From Cupriavidus basilensis (lineage in GTDB: Bacteria > Pseudomonadota > Gammaproteobacteria > Burkholderiales > Burkholderiaceae), in NCBI RefSeq assembly GCF_029335485.1, contig NZ_JARJLM010000504.1, positions 1 through 39,574 of the forward strand: a stretch of DNA of 39,574 nucleotides, read 5' to 3'. Below are positions 7,874-16,042 of the stretch, one piece after another. The position numbers were made by a program, and so were the translations under genes. How positions within the stretch are numbered: position 1 is the stretch's first letter; each line of letters starts with the position of its first letter. The notes under the pieces were generated by a model. The model had not been told where the DNA came from. It did not search any database and worked only from the letters and a program-made list of their open reading frames with translations.

Positions 7874-9190
7874 CTACAGCAAGGCCTCCAGGTCGATCGC
7901 CTCGGCCATCGCCCGATAGCCGCGATCTCCCGGGTGCAGGTGGTCGCCCGAGTCATAGGCCGGCAGCAGCCGCGCGGGATGCGCGGGATCGCGCAGCAGC
8001 GCATCGAAATCCACCACCGCATCGAAGGCGCCGCTGGTGCGTATCCAGGCATTGACCTGCTGGCGCAGCGCTTCCTTGTCCGTGTTGTAGTAGTTGTCCA
8101 GCGGCGTCCCCTCCAGCGCGCCTTCGAACGGCGGCAAGGTCGCGCCGACGATGCGCACACCCCGGCTATGGGCGCGCGCGATCAGCTGGCGATAGCCTGC
8201 AATCAGCGCCTGCGCCTGCATGGCGGGTTCCTCCGGTGCAAACAGCGTGCCTGGCCAGCTGATGTCGTTGATGCCCATCAGCAGGATCACCGCCGCCACC
8301 CCCGGCTGGGCCAGCACGTCGCGCTCGAAGCGGGCCAGCGCATTGACGCCCATGCGGTCGCGCAGCACCCGCGCGCCGGAGATGCCGGCGTTGAGCACCG
8401 CCACGTTGGCGGGCGCGAGCCGCTGGGCGAGAAAGTCCGGCCAGCGGCGGTCGGTTTCCGGCGTCGCCCCGGCGCCGTCGGTGATCGAATCGCCCAGCGC
8501 CACCACGGCCCTGGCCGGCGCCGCGGCATCGACCAGGATATGGCTCAGCACGATGCGGGCAGGCGTGATGGCGGGTTCGGCCAGGTGCGTGGAAGCCGTG
8601 GCGTTGCCCGCCGCGATATAAGCCGTGCGGCGGCCTTCCCAGTGAAACGTCTCGAGCCGCGCCGGACCGGGCAGGAACAGGCTGACGGCAAGGCTGGCCA
8701 GCGGCGGCACCGGCAACTCGACGGCATCGCTAAGCACCGCTGCGCCCGGCGGTATGGTGATCTCCGGCTGGCCGCCGAAGCGCAGGGGGCGATCGGTGCC
8801 GGGCACGGTCTGCCCCTGGCTCTCCGCCTTCGCCGACGCCAGCGCAACGCGCGCTTCACCGATATGCAGCGGCTCGGCGCCGTAGGTGTTGGATAACTCC
8901 ACCCGTACCTTGTCACCTCCCAGGCTGAGACGGACCACCTGGCGGATGGTCCGGCGCTCGACGCTGACCGGGATATTGGTGGGGAAGATGAAGTCAGGCC
9001 CCCAGACCGGTTGCGGGCTGGCGCTCCAGCTGCCCACCCAGTTGCCGGCGGCGTCGCCAGCCATGGCCGCGCGCTGGTCCTGCGAAGCGCCCGCAGGCCC
9101 CGCTCCGGCGGCCGGCGCGGCGGCGGTCAGCGACAGTGCGGTCAGGGCGACGGTGAGCAGCAGGCGCTGCAGATGTTGGCTTGCGGACAT
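7874..9190 (-). CDS. Secreted SGNH/GDSL hydrolase
   Basis: A 438-residue exported esterase-type hydrolase. A signal peptide covers about residues 1-30. An N-terminal beta-rich domain (about 50-215, beginning WVGSWSASPQP) precedes the SGNH domain: block I GDSITDG with catalytic Ser235, block II Gly in NAGISG (about 268-272), block III GIND with Asn308, and block V DHLH with Asp416 and His419. The complete catalytic set implies an active lipase, esterase or carbohydrate deacetylase in the periplasm or outside the cell. The gene lies 60 bases after the MFS gene, suggesting one transcript. Substrate unknown. Confidence 0.88.
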   Translation of the reverse strand: MSASQHLQRLLLTVALTALSLTAAAPAAGAGPAGASQDQRAAMAGDAAGNWVGSWSASPQPVWGPDFIFPTNIPVSVERRTIRQVVRLSLGGDKVRVELSNTYGAEPLHIGEARVALASAKAESQGQTVPGTDRPLRFGGQPEITIPPGAAVLSDAVELPVPPLASLAVSLFLPGPARLETFHWEGRRTAYIAAGNATASTHLAEPAITPARIVLSHILVDAAAPARAVVALGDSITDGAGATPETDRRWPDFLAQRLAPANVAVLNAGISGARVLRDRMGVNALARFERDVLAQPGVAAVILLMGINDISWPGTLFAPEEPAMQAQALIAGYRQLIARAHSRGVRIVGATLPPFEGALEGTPLDNYYNTDKEALRQQVNAWIRTSGAFDAVVDFDALLRDPAHPARLLPAYDSGDHLHPGDRGYRAMAEAIDLEALL

Positions 9191-9250
9191 GATTGGCTCT
9201 CGATGAAGATGAAAGAAGAAGCATGAAAAATGGTTCGGCGGAGCCGCGCA

Positions 9251-10453
9251 TCAGTGCAGCGGCTGCGAAGACAGGCCCGAGCTGCCGCCCGCCTGCCCGC
9301 CGTGGGTACTGCCTTCGAGACGGATGGCCAGCCACGCCACCGCCAGGGCCGCTACCGGCACCAGCGCGGCAACCCAGGTCACCGCGCCCAGCCCCGGGCC
9401 CCGGGTAATAACCGCCCCGCCCAGCCAGGCACCGATGGCGTTGCCCAGGTTGAAGGCCGCGATATTGAAGCTGGACGCCAGGCTCTGCCCGGCCCCCCGG
9501 GCACGCTCCAGCACCCACATCTGCAGCGGCGCCACGGTGGCAAAGGCGGCCACGCCAAGCAGGCCGACGAAGATCACCGCCAGCACCCTGCTATGCAACG
9601 CAAAGGTCATCAGGCCCAGCACCACCGCCAGCGCCGCCAGGCTGCCCAGCACGGTGGCCTGCAGGCGGCGGTCCGCCAGCCGGCCGCCAAGCAGGTTGCC
9701 CACCACCAGGCCGACGCCGAACACCAGCAGGATGGGCGATACCGCGCTGTCGGCAAACCCGGTGATCTGCGTCAGGATCGGCGCGATATAGGTAAAGACG
9801 GCGAACACGCCGGCATAGCCCAGCACCGTGGTCAGCAGCCCCAGCAGCACCGGCCGGCGCATCAGCGCGCGCAGGTCGCGGCGCAGGTCGGGGGCTTCCG
9901 GCGCCGCGCGCTCGGCAGGTACCAGCGCGGCAATCACCAGTACCGCCAGCAGGCCCACGGCGGCAACCGCCCAAAAGCTGGCGCGCCAGCCGTAGGCCTG
10001 GCCAAGCCAGGTACCGAATGGCACGCCGAGCACGCTGGCCACGGTCAGGCCGGTGAACATCACGGCAATGGCCGAGGCGCGCCGCTGCGGCGGCACCAGC
10101 CCAGTGGCCACCACCGAGCCGACGCCGAAGAAGGTGCCGTGCGCCAGCGCGGTCAGTACCCGCGCGGCCATCAGCGTGTGGTAGTCCGGCGCCAGCGCGC
10201 AGGCCACGTTGCCGACGGTGAAGATCACCATCAGCACCAGCAGCGCCGTCTTGCGCGGCCAGCGTGCGGTGAGCGCCGTCATGAGCGGCGCACCGGCCAC
10301 CACGCCGAGCGCGTAGCCGGAGATCAGCAGGCCGGCCGCCGCGATGGAGACCCCGAGATCGGTTCCGACCTCGAGCAGCAGGCCCATGATGATGAATTCG
10401 GTGACGCCGATGCCGAAGGCACCGGCGGTGAGGGCAAAAAGGGCTAGTGGCAT
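9251..10453 (-). CDS. MFS transporter, DHA1 family (AraJ/YdhP-like efflux)
   Basis: A 400-residue membrane protein with twelve predicted helices. Helix 1 reads MPLALFALTAGAFGIGVTEF, typical of the AraJ/NepI/YdhP branch of drug:proton antiporters; a charged loop TARWPRKTALL occurs between helices 2 and 3, and a longer cytoplasmic loop rich in Arg and Glu near 190-210 joins the two halves. It is expected to export a small molecule by proton antiport. The start at 10453 matches the family's N-terminus; upstream in-frame ATGs would add a basic non-conserved tail. It is divergent from the LysR gene, which is the probable regulator. Confidence 0.85.
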   Translation of the reverse strand: MPLALFALTAGAFGIGVTEFIIMGLLLEVGTDLGVSIAAAGLLISGYALGVVAGAPLMTALTARWPRKTALLVLMVIFTVGNVACALAPDYHTLMAARVLTALAHGTFFGVGSVVATGLVPPQRRASAIAVMFTGLTVASVLGVPFGTWLGQAYGWRASFWAVAAVGLLAVLVIAALVPAERAAPEAPDLRRDLRALMRRPVLLGLLTTVLGYAGVFAVFTYIAPILTQITGFADSAVSPILLVFGVGLVVGNLLGGRLADRRLQATVLGSLAALAVVLGLMTFALHSRVLAVIFVGLLGVAAFATVAPLQMWVLERARGAGQSLASSFNIAAFNLGNAIGAWLGGAVITRGPGLGAVTWVAALVPVAALAVAWLAIRLEGSTHGGQAGGSSGLSSQPLH

Positions 10454-10600
10454 GGGAGACGTGAAGGACAGGTTCCGTGCGATGCGGCGGAAGAGCCACC
10501 GCGGGCGATGCCGGATGCGCCGCCAGGAGGGAAGTATGGGGATACACCGATTCATGCGGTAGACTGCCTGCACGAACAATATTTATGAATTGAATTCACA
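10454..10600. promoter_or_regulatory. Divergent promoter region between MFS and LysR genes
   Basis: The 147-base gap between two divergent starts holds an AT-rich stretch at 10576-10600 that includes the perfect octamer palindrome TGAATTCA at 10591-10598, inside a longer TTATGAATTGAATTCA stretch with T-N11-A spacing. This is where a LysR regulator would be expected to bind to control itself and the efflux gene. The exact promoter elements are not certain. Confidence 0.45.
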
Positions 10601-11503
10601 ATGTCGCGGCTCGACGTCAATCGCTCAGGCGAGATGGAAGTCTTTGTACGGGTCGTGGAACAGGGCGGCTTCTCGGCCGCCGCGCGCGCCTTGCGCATGA
10701 CGCCTTCGGCTGTCAGCAAGCTGGTGGCCCGGCTGGAGACGCGGCTGGGCGCGCGGCTGGTCAACCGCTCCACCCGGCGCATCGAGCTGACGGCCGAAGG
10801 CAGCGCCTTCTACGAGCGCGCCGTGCGCGTGCTGGCAGACCTGGACGACGCCGAGCGCGGCGCCGCCGCCAGCGCCGCGCCGCATGGCCGGGTGCGCATC
10901 AACGCCAACGTGCCCTTCGGCGACCACTTCCTGTTGCCGCTGGTGCCGGAATTCCTGGCGCGGTACCCGGATATCCAGCTGGATCTCGTGCTGACCGACG
11001 AGGTCATCGACCTGCTGGAAGAACGCACCGATGTGGCCATTCGCGCCGGAGCGTTGAAGAATTCCCGGCTGGTGGCGCGGAAGCTGGGCCAAACCCGCAT
11101 GGTCATCGTGGGCGCGCCGGCCTACCTGGCGCGTTGCGGCACGCCTCGCGTGCCGGCCGACCTGGCCGGGCATAACTGCCTGAAGCTAGGCTATGCGCGC
11201 GCCATCGAAGGCTGGCCGATACTGGTGGATGGCGAGCCCGCCGCGGTGGCGCCCGTCGGCAACGCCTGCGCAAGCAACGGCGACGCGTTGCGGCGCCTGG
11301 CCGTCGGCGGGCTCGGCCTGGCAAGGATCGCCCTGTTCCAGGTGCGCGAGGACATTGCCGCCGGACGCCTGGTGCCGGTGCTGGAAGCGTTCAACCCTGG
11401 CGACCTGGAAGAAGTGCATGCGGTGTACATCGGCCCGGGCCGCCATCTGCCGGCGCGGGTGCGGACATTGCTGGATTTCCTGGTGGAGAGGGTGCGGATG
11501 TAA
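10601..11503 (+). CDS. LysR family transcriptional regulator
   Basis: A 300-residue LysR-type regulator. The winged helix-turn-helix occupies about residues 12-70 (FVRVVEQGGFSAAARALRM, then TPSAVSKLVARLETRLGARL), followed by a periplasmic-binding-protein-like effector domain at about 95-295. It belongs to the large CrgA/DsdC-like branch common in Burkholderiaceae. Divergent placement from the MFS-hydrolase-NIPSNAP group makes that group the likely target. No ribosome site precedes the ATG at 10601; a Met at residue 12 is an alternative. Effector unknown. Confidence 0.88.
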   Translation: MSRLDVNRSGEMEVFVRVVEQGGFSAAARALRMTPSAVSKLVARLETRLGARLVNRSTRRIELTAEGSAFYERAVRVLADLDDAERGAAASAAPHGRVRINANVPFGDHFLLPLVPEFLARYPDIQLDLVLTDEVIDLLEERTDVAIRAGALKNSRLVARKLGQTRMVIVGAPAYLARCGTPRVPADLAGHNCLKLGYARAIEGWPILVDGEPAAVAPVGNACASNGDALRRLAVGGLGLARIALFQVREDIAAGRLVPVLEAFNPGDLEEVHAVYIGPGRHLPARVRTLLDFLVERVRM

Positions 11504-11600
11504 GGACGCCCGATGTGCCTGGCCGGACTGTCTGCTGCGACGCCTTGCACGGCGACTGGCGCGCAAGCGAGCGGCGCCATCGCGTTCACCTCGAACGCCG

Positions 11601-14030
11601 TCAACGCGAGCCAAAAGGGCCTGGGCCTGGGCCTGGTCGGCCACTCTCCGCAACGTCATCCTGCGCAAACTGGACTGCGAGACCGATCGCCCTGACGCTA
11701 TATGCATTCACCCGCCATGCCCCCCCGCTCTTTTCCGGATGGTCCGGCCCGAACGGCGTCGCCAGAACCCGAAGCCCCGCCCAGAAAACCTCGCTGCGCT
11801 CCGAGGGCAATGCGTCTATCAATATCTCGCCCCTGTGCTGGCCGCCCTGCGTCGGGGAGTATGGCTGCGCAACAGCCCCCCAATGGCGAAGCCAGGCGCA
11901 CAGATGCGTGGCAAACTCCCTCACATCCGAGCGCACATGCACCATGCCGGGCCGCAATCGGGGTACTGCCGGATCCGGTGTATCGATGGACAGCGCAAGG
12001 GGCAGCGTAACCGAGAAAAGGCTTCCGAGGCCGGGTTCGCTCACAACCTGGATAGCGCCCCCCATCAAATAGGTGAGCCGATGGCAGATCGAAAGGCCCA
12101 GTCCCGATCCTGCCGTCGCCTGCCTGCTACCGCTTGCCTGATAGTACGACTCGAAAATATGCGCCTGGCTTGCAACCGCGATGCCAACGCCGGTGTCCGC
12201 CACCTGCCACATCAGTTCGACACCGTCCTGCCGCCTTGCCGACAGCCGCGCGCGCAGCACCACCCGGCCCATCTGCGTGAACTTGATGGCGTTGCTCAGG
12301 AGGTTGTTCAGGATCTGGCGCACACGAGCCGCGTCGCCAAGGACGCTCCCTGGAATGTCCGCATCGATACAGGCGTAGATCAGCAGGCCCTTGCGCGCCG
12401 CACGGGCGGCGTACGAGGAAAGCACATCCTCCGTCAGCTCGAGCGGCGAGAAAGCAGCCGGCTCGAGCATCAGGCTCCCCGCTTCGATTCTCGAGATGTC
12501 GAGCGTGTTGTCGACCACCTGCAATAGCGATGCCGAGGATCTTTCGAGTGCCTTGAGATACTCCCTCTGCTGCCCTGATGTCGTGCTCAGGGCGAGAAGT
12601 TCCAGCGTACCCAGAATGCCATAAAGCGGTGTGCGAATTTCATGGCTCATGGTAGTCAGGAAGACGGTCTTGGCCTCGTTGGCGGCTTCCGCGCGTCGTA
12701 TGGCCAGTTGCATGGCCGCTTCCATCTCCTTATGCGCCGTGATGTCATTGAACGCACAGATCACCACATCGTCGCCCTGGTAGCGCGCGGCAGCAAACGA
12801 TATGTAGACGCTGCGGCCATCATGCAGCGACAGCTCCCTGCCAGCACTCGGATAGCGGCCGGTGGCGAGCGCGGCATCGCGCCAGGACACATCGTGATCG
12901 AGCCAGCTTCGAGCAAGTCCGTTGGCCAGCGGCACGTTGCCATCGCGGCGGCGCAGCACGCACAGCGCTACCGGGGCAGCCTCGATGATGGAGCGGCTGA
13001 AGGCTTCGCTTTCAATCAGGCGGTTGAACTGCCGCCGCGCGGGCAGCATCAGATGCCGGTTGACATACACGATGCCGGCGCCAATGCCGATGACAAGCAA
13101 CAGGCAGATGCCCAGCGCTGGCTGGATGGCGGGCATGCCGGCTTTAAGCAACGCGCTCGCGCGAATGAAATACACGATACGCCAGCCATCCTCGCCCACC
13201 GCCTTGCTGAGGGTGAGGTACTGGGGTATCGGGCCCGGTCCGTACCGGAGAAAGGCATCCTCGCGCGTCGAGCTCGCCAGATCCCGCCTTAGCTCGGCAT
13301 CTTCCCGGCTTTCAAGAACGACGTTGTCCTGACGGTCCAGCAGCATATAGCCGAGACCGGCACTGGAAAGCAGCAGACTCGGCTCGACATTGTCCAGCGC
13401 CAGCCCAAGCCAGCCGGCTGCCTTCTCGCCGGGATCGACCCGGCCAAACATATAAAGCCGGTTATGCATGCCATCGCTGATCCAGACAACGGACCCGGCG
13501 TTATCCCCGTGGGCATCGCGCGCCGTCAACGTGTCCGTCACCTCTCGCGAGATCGCCGCCCTGATTCCGCTGCGATCATTCTCCAGCCCGGCCTGGGTGA
13601 ATTGCGCGGGCGTCCAATAGACCAGATGGGCGCCTGACCGCGCGATTGCATCCCTGTCCCGTTCGGTGACATACAGGGCCCAGCCCTTGCCCAGCTGCCT
13701 GTCGAGCGCGAGCGGGATCCCTTCGATGCGGTGTGCCGCGCTCGATGGCAACGGGACCGCTTCCCCCTTGCCTTCGGAAATGGAATCGATCAGCGATTTC
13801 AGCAGCGAACTCCGTCGTGCGAAAAATGTCTGCGCGTTATATGCCGCGGCATTCATTTGGCGCCGATAGGCTGAAATGCTCTTGTCGAACTCCGACTGCA
13901 GGTACAGCACGGCTACCATGCCCGCACACAGCAGCAGCGCCACAACCAGAAGATATAGCATCACGACGGCTACGCGCGGCGGCGAAATGTTGACGCCACG
14001 GCGCCTTGCGCGAAGTCGATGGAAATGCAT
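11601..14030 (-). CDS. RcsC/BvgS-like sensor histidine kinase, truncated: lacks receiver and Hpt domains
   Basis: An 809-residue membrane kinase. Helices at about 20-43 and 303-324 bracket a periplasmic sensor. A PAS-like segment (about 340-435) is followed by the dimerisation domain with His463 in TMSHEIRTPLYG, the N box QILNNLLSNAIKF, G1 DTGVGIA and G2 GSGLGLSI. An alpha-beta-loop (ABL)-like segment at about 695-785 matches the corresponding part of the kinase at 20429-23671. There the two diverge: this protein ends in a glycine-proline run (GRPGPGPGPFGSR), while the paralogue continues into receiver and Hpt. Only 97 bases separate the stop from the convergent LysR stop, so no hidden receiver fits. 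The cognate regulator gene upstream (14150-14848) also lacks its phosphoacceptor. It may act on the paralogue's receiver, or be a degenerating duplicate. Confidence 0.85.
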   Translation of the reverse strand: MHFHRLRARRRGVNISPPRVAVVMLYLLVVALLLCAGMVAVLYLQSEFDKSISAYRRQMNAAAYNAQTFFARRSSLLKSLIDSISEGKGEAVPLPSSAAHRIEGIPLALDRQLGKGWALYVTERDRDAIARSGAHLVYWTPAQFTQAGLENDRSGIRAAISREVTDTLTARDAHGDNAGSVVWISDGMHNRLYMFGRVDPGEKAAGWLGLALDNVEPSLLLSSAGLGYMLLDRQDNVVLESREDAELRRDLASSTREDAFLRYGPGPIPQYLTLSKAVGEDGWRIVYFIRASALLKAGMPAIQPALGICLLLVIGIGAGIVYVNRHLMLPARRQFNRLIESEAFSRSIIEAAPVALCVLRRRDGNVPLANGLARSWLDHDVSWRDAALATGRYPSAGRELSLHDGRSVYISFAAARYQGDDVVICAFNDITAHKEMEAAMQLAIRRAEAANEAKTVFLTTMSHEIRTPLYGILGTLELLALSTTSGQQREYLKALERSSASLLQVVDNTLDISRIEAGSLMLEPAAFSPLELTEDVLSSYAARAARKGLLIYACIDADIPGSVLGDAARVRQILNNLLSNAIKFTQMGRVVLRARLSARRQDGVELMWQVADTGVGIAVASQAHIFESYYQASGSRQATAGSGLGLSICHRLTYLMGGAIQVVSEPGLGSLFSVTLPLALSIDTPDPAVPRLRPGMVHVRSDVREFATHLCAWLRHWGAVAQPYSPTQGGQHRGEILIDALPSERSEVFWAGLRVLATPFGPDHPEKSGGAWRVNAYSVRAIGLAVQFAQDDVAESGRPGPGPGPFGSR

Positions 14031-14043
14031 TATTAAATAATGC
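14027..14043. promoter_or_regulatory. Perfect palindrome overlapping the start codon of the truncated kinase
   Basis: GCATTATT at 14027-14034 and AATAATGC at 14036-14043 are exact reverse complements around a single central base, and the kinase ATG (14030-14028) lies in the left arm. It could be an operator or a hairpin that hides the start. No Shine-Dalgarno sequence is seen before this ATG. Confidence 0.4.
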
Positions 14044-14065
14044 GGGCGATCGGTCTATTTTCATA

Positions 14066-14081
14066 TCAGACGATTCTGGAT
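14066..14081. promoter_or_regulatory. CAGA-N4-TCTG palindrome upstream of the truncated kinase (candidate RcsB-type site)
   Basis: TCAGACGATTCTGGAT contains the inverted repeat CAGA/TCTG with a 4-base spacer, about 42 bases upstream of the kinase start and inside the gap between regulator and kinase genes. The same 16-base pattern occurs at 17657-17672 and 39266-39281. From memory, RcsB sites of enterobacteria have AGA-N4-TCT-like symmetry, so binding by the nearby RcsB-like protein is a reasonable inference. Confidence 0.4.
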
Positions 14082-14149
14082 ATTTGGCCACGTCGGCGCC
14101 ATGCATTGGCGCCCGCCTCATTCAGCCATCCATTCGACCGCCCGCGCCA

Positions 14150-14848
14150 CTATCCCTGCCTGGAATCGGCCTCCTCCATCACGGCGATATCCTCGTTGGC
14201 GGGAAGGAACCGGAATGCGAGCGCGTACTCATACAGTTCGCGGTCGTTTGCCAGGCCCAGCTTCTTCATGCCCGCAATACGCTGCGTGCTCACGGTCTTG
14301 ACGCTGCGGCCCAACGCCGTGGCAATCTCGCCCACCGTCATGCCTCGCGTATAGCGGCGGAGCACCTCGGTCTCCCGCGGCGAAATGCAATCGCTGGCAA
14401 AGGCGTCGATCTGCTCGTCCACCGCCCGCGAATACGACATCAGGCGGCGCACCGATGCCGCGATATACAAGCGCCCCCGCGCGACGGCTTGAACGGCGCT
14501 TGCGATATCCAGGTCCGAGTCGCCTCTCATCAGCAAGCCATGGGCGCCCGAGACAATCATGGCGCGCAGGACAAGCGGGCTGCAGAACGTCGTGATGAAG
14601 ACAACGCGCACGTGTGGACAGACACCATGCAGACGGTCCAGCAATGCGATGCCATCTCCAGGCTGCCTGCCAGCCAGGTGAAAGGCGCAAAGCAGGACAT
14701 CGATTCTGTTTCGGCCCAGCAATTCCATCAATTCGGTGGAACGCCTGGGTACGTCAACGATCTCGACATTGTCCATCAGCGCCAACACCCGGCGCATCCT
14801 TGCCAGCGACGTGGAATGGTCATCCGCAAGGAGAACTCTGATTGGCAC
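14150..14848 (-). CDS. RcsB/RcsA-like NarL-type regulator with Ala in place of the phosphoacceptor Asp
   Basis: A 232-residue regulator: receiver-like domain (about 1-125) and LuxR-type helix-turn-helix (about 150-215; SPRETEVLRRYTRG, then SVKTVSTQRIAGMKKLGL). The acidic pair is kept (LLADDH, Asp9-Asp10), but where the paralogue at 19733-20383 has TDYAMPG with Asp56, this one has CAFHLAG with Ala55, codon GCC at 14686-14684, one base from GAC. The conserved receiver Lys is also changed (MRGD versus FKGD). It should not be phosphorylatable in the usual way. The HTH tail resembles RcsB (KTISSQKKSAMMKLG). Auxiliary partners of RcsB such as RcsA and BglJ also lack the Asp. The GTG start at 14848 has GGAGG eight bases upstream. 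The kinase gene follows after 119 bases. Confidence 0.87.
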   Translation of the reverse strand: MPIRVLLADDHSTSLARMRRVLALMDNVEIVDVPRRSTELMELLGRNRIDVLLCAFHLAGRQPGDGIALLDRLHGVCPHVRVVFITTFCSPLVLRAMIVSGAHGLLMRGDSDLDIASAVQAVARGRLYIAASVRRLMSYSRAVDEQIDAFASDCISPRETEVLRRYTRGMTVGEIATALGRSVKTVSTQRIAGMKKLGLANDRELYEYALAFRFLPANEDIAVMEEADSRQG

Positions 14849-15403
14849 GACTATGCCCTCCGCTCAACGAATCTGTGCATTATCGAATCGACGCCCTATC
14901 GACCGCACCCCGCGCGGCGCTCCACTCCGTGCAACTACTATCGGAATAGGACCGCAGCTTGCGCGTTCCCATGCGCCGTGCCGACGGCCCTGTCGTCGGG
15001 CCGGGAATGGCCATTGCTGCGATTCCGGGATCAGAGGCAAGGACGGTTCCCGGTGGAATTCGAGCCGAGGCGGCGCCAATACCGGCTGTAAAGCCCTTCC
15101 GATCGTCCGGCTCCGTGGGGCACACGACGATGCATCCGCTGCAGGATTGCGGACAGCCCGCGCACCAGCACATCTTCGCCAGAATCAAGCGATCGTGGAA
15201 TAGGATAATTCTTGTTTTCAGGCAAACGAATGCAAGCGTTGTCCAATGGCACCTGAGCCTGTCGCGGGAGTGCCTGCACTGGCATCGCGAGATTCCCAAG
15301 GCGCGGCGCGTGCATTCTCGCAGACAACGTGTCGGCACGGCACGCGCCGTTGCGTCGCTCAACGCCCTCCGTCCCTGAAGTATTAAATCAGGCAGGGGTA
15401 CCC
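14849..15403. other. Long non-coding stretch upstream of the Ala55 regulator
   Basis: No convincing gene is seen on either strand in these 555 bases; open frames here have no family resemblance or ribosome site. It presumably holds the leader and promoter of the regulator at 14848. The notable element is the RcsAB-box-like sequence at 15201-15214. Near 15371-15394 a short CCTGA/TCAGG stem lies just past the end of the gene at 15404. Confidence 0.5.
15201..15214 (-). promoter_or_regulatory. RcsAB-box-like site upstream of the Ala55 regulator
   Basis: The minus strand reads CAAGAATTATCCTA. Compared with the enterobacterial RcsAB box as I recall it (TAAGAATATTCCTA), 11 of 14 positions agree, the mismatches being the first base and the two central ones. 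It lies about 350 bases upstream of the regulator's GTG. In enterobacteria rcsA itself carries such a box for autoregulation, so the position is suggestive; distance and single occurrence keep the call tentative. Confidence 0.35.
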
Positions 15404-15859
15404 TTATCCCGCATGGCTCTGAAAGCTGGAAACTTTCCAATCATTGGACTGCGTGCGTCGAACCGTAACATTGAAAGGACAATTACCGGCGAACTCAATC
15501 GTGATCGGCGACATCTCAACCTCTTGGCCCATTAACCATCGGCGCAACCGGTTGCCGTTGGATTGAAAAGGAAACGTCGATAGGATTCGTCCCTCTTGCA
15601 CTTGGCACAAGTTACGGCGCGAAATGTCTGCCAACTCAGATACCGTGCGCCCCGTGTATGGGTTTTTCATCGTGAGCCCATGGGCTTGGGCAAACTGCCC
15701 CACTTTCAGATAAGCCACGAATGCTTGGGCAACTTGAACAGGTTCTGACGCTCTGTGCTGCGCTTTAAGCCACCACCATGCGCCAGCCATTGCGCAAGCA
15801 ATGGCAAGAGTCATCACCGCAGTTCCAGGAGCAAGTTTGCTCAGATGCTTCCGTGCCAT
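15404..15859 (-). CDS. Membrane-anchored hypothetical protein of the effector/immunity island
   Basis: A 151-residue protein with a basic N-terminus and one hydrophobic helix at about 12-30 (APGTAVMTLAIACAMAGAWW), so probably a signal-anchored periplasmic domain. The soluble part has two cysteines (RRNLCQVQ and AGNCPFNV) that could form a disulfide. GGAGG eight bases before the ATG at 15859 decides the start; longer readings to 15928 lack one. GC content is lower than the surrounding housekeeping genes and it sits among decayed type VI effector-island genes. Its family is not recognised; an immunity role against a periplasmic toxin is only a contextual guess. Confidence 0.6.
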   Translation of the reverse strand: MARKHLSKLAPGTAVMTLAIACAMAGAWWWLKAQHRASEPVQVAQAFVAYLKVGQFAQAHGLTMKNPYTGRTVSELADISRRNLCQVQEGRILSTFPFQSNGNRLRRWLMGQEVEMSPITIEFAGNCPFNVTVRRTQSNDWKVSSFQSHAG

Positions 15860-15894
15860 CGGCATGGCCTCCATCCAGTACATGTTGTAAACAA

Positions 15895-16042
15895 TCCGCT
15901 CGTTCCGCTTGCCTCCAAGTACCTCCATTGAGCCGCTCCCGGGTTTCCCAGGACATTGCCGCTTGGCTCAAGCAGCCGCGGTGATTGAACCAGTCGGCCC
16001 ATTGGAGGCAAGCCTCGTCCGGCTTGTGTGTCATGGCACGTG
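15895..16042 (-). pseudogene. IS3-family transposase remnant (C-terminal end, frameshifted)
   Basis: On the minus strand one frame reads DEACLQWADWFNHR, and at 15978 the next frame continues RLLEPSGNVLGNPGAAQWRY. Joined, this matches the C-terminal pattern of IS3-family OrfB integrases (WVDWFNHRRLLEPIGN-type). Only about 50 codons remain and a one-base shift divides them, so the element is dead. It directly follows the abrupt end of the MANRSYLY-type fragment at 16043, suggesting an insertion that cut that gene and then decayed. Confidence 0.62.

Noticed and set aside
11504-11600. Search for a relic of the missing receiver after the truncated kinase
   Set aside because: Only 97 bases lie before the convergent LysR stop and no receiver motif is seen in any minus frame.
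14959-15378. Open frame of 139 codons on the plus strand in the gap upstream of the Ala55 regulator
   Set aside because: No ribosome site, no recognisable motif and biased composition; treated as non-coding.
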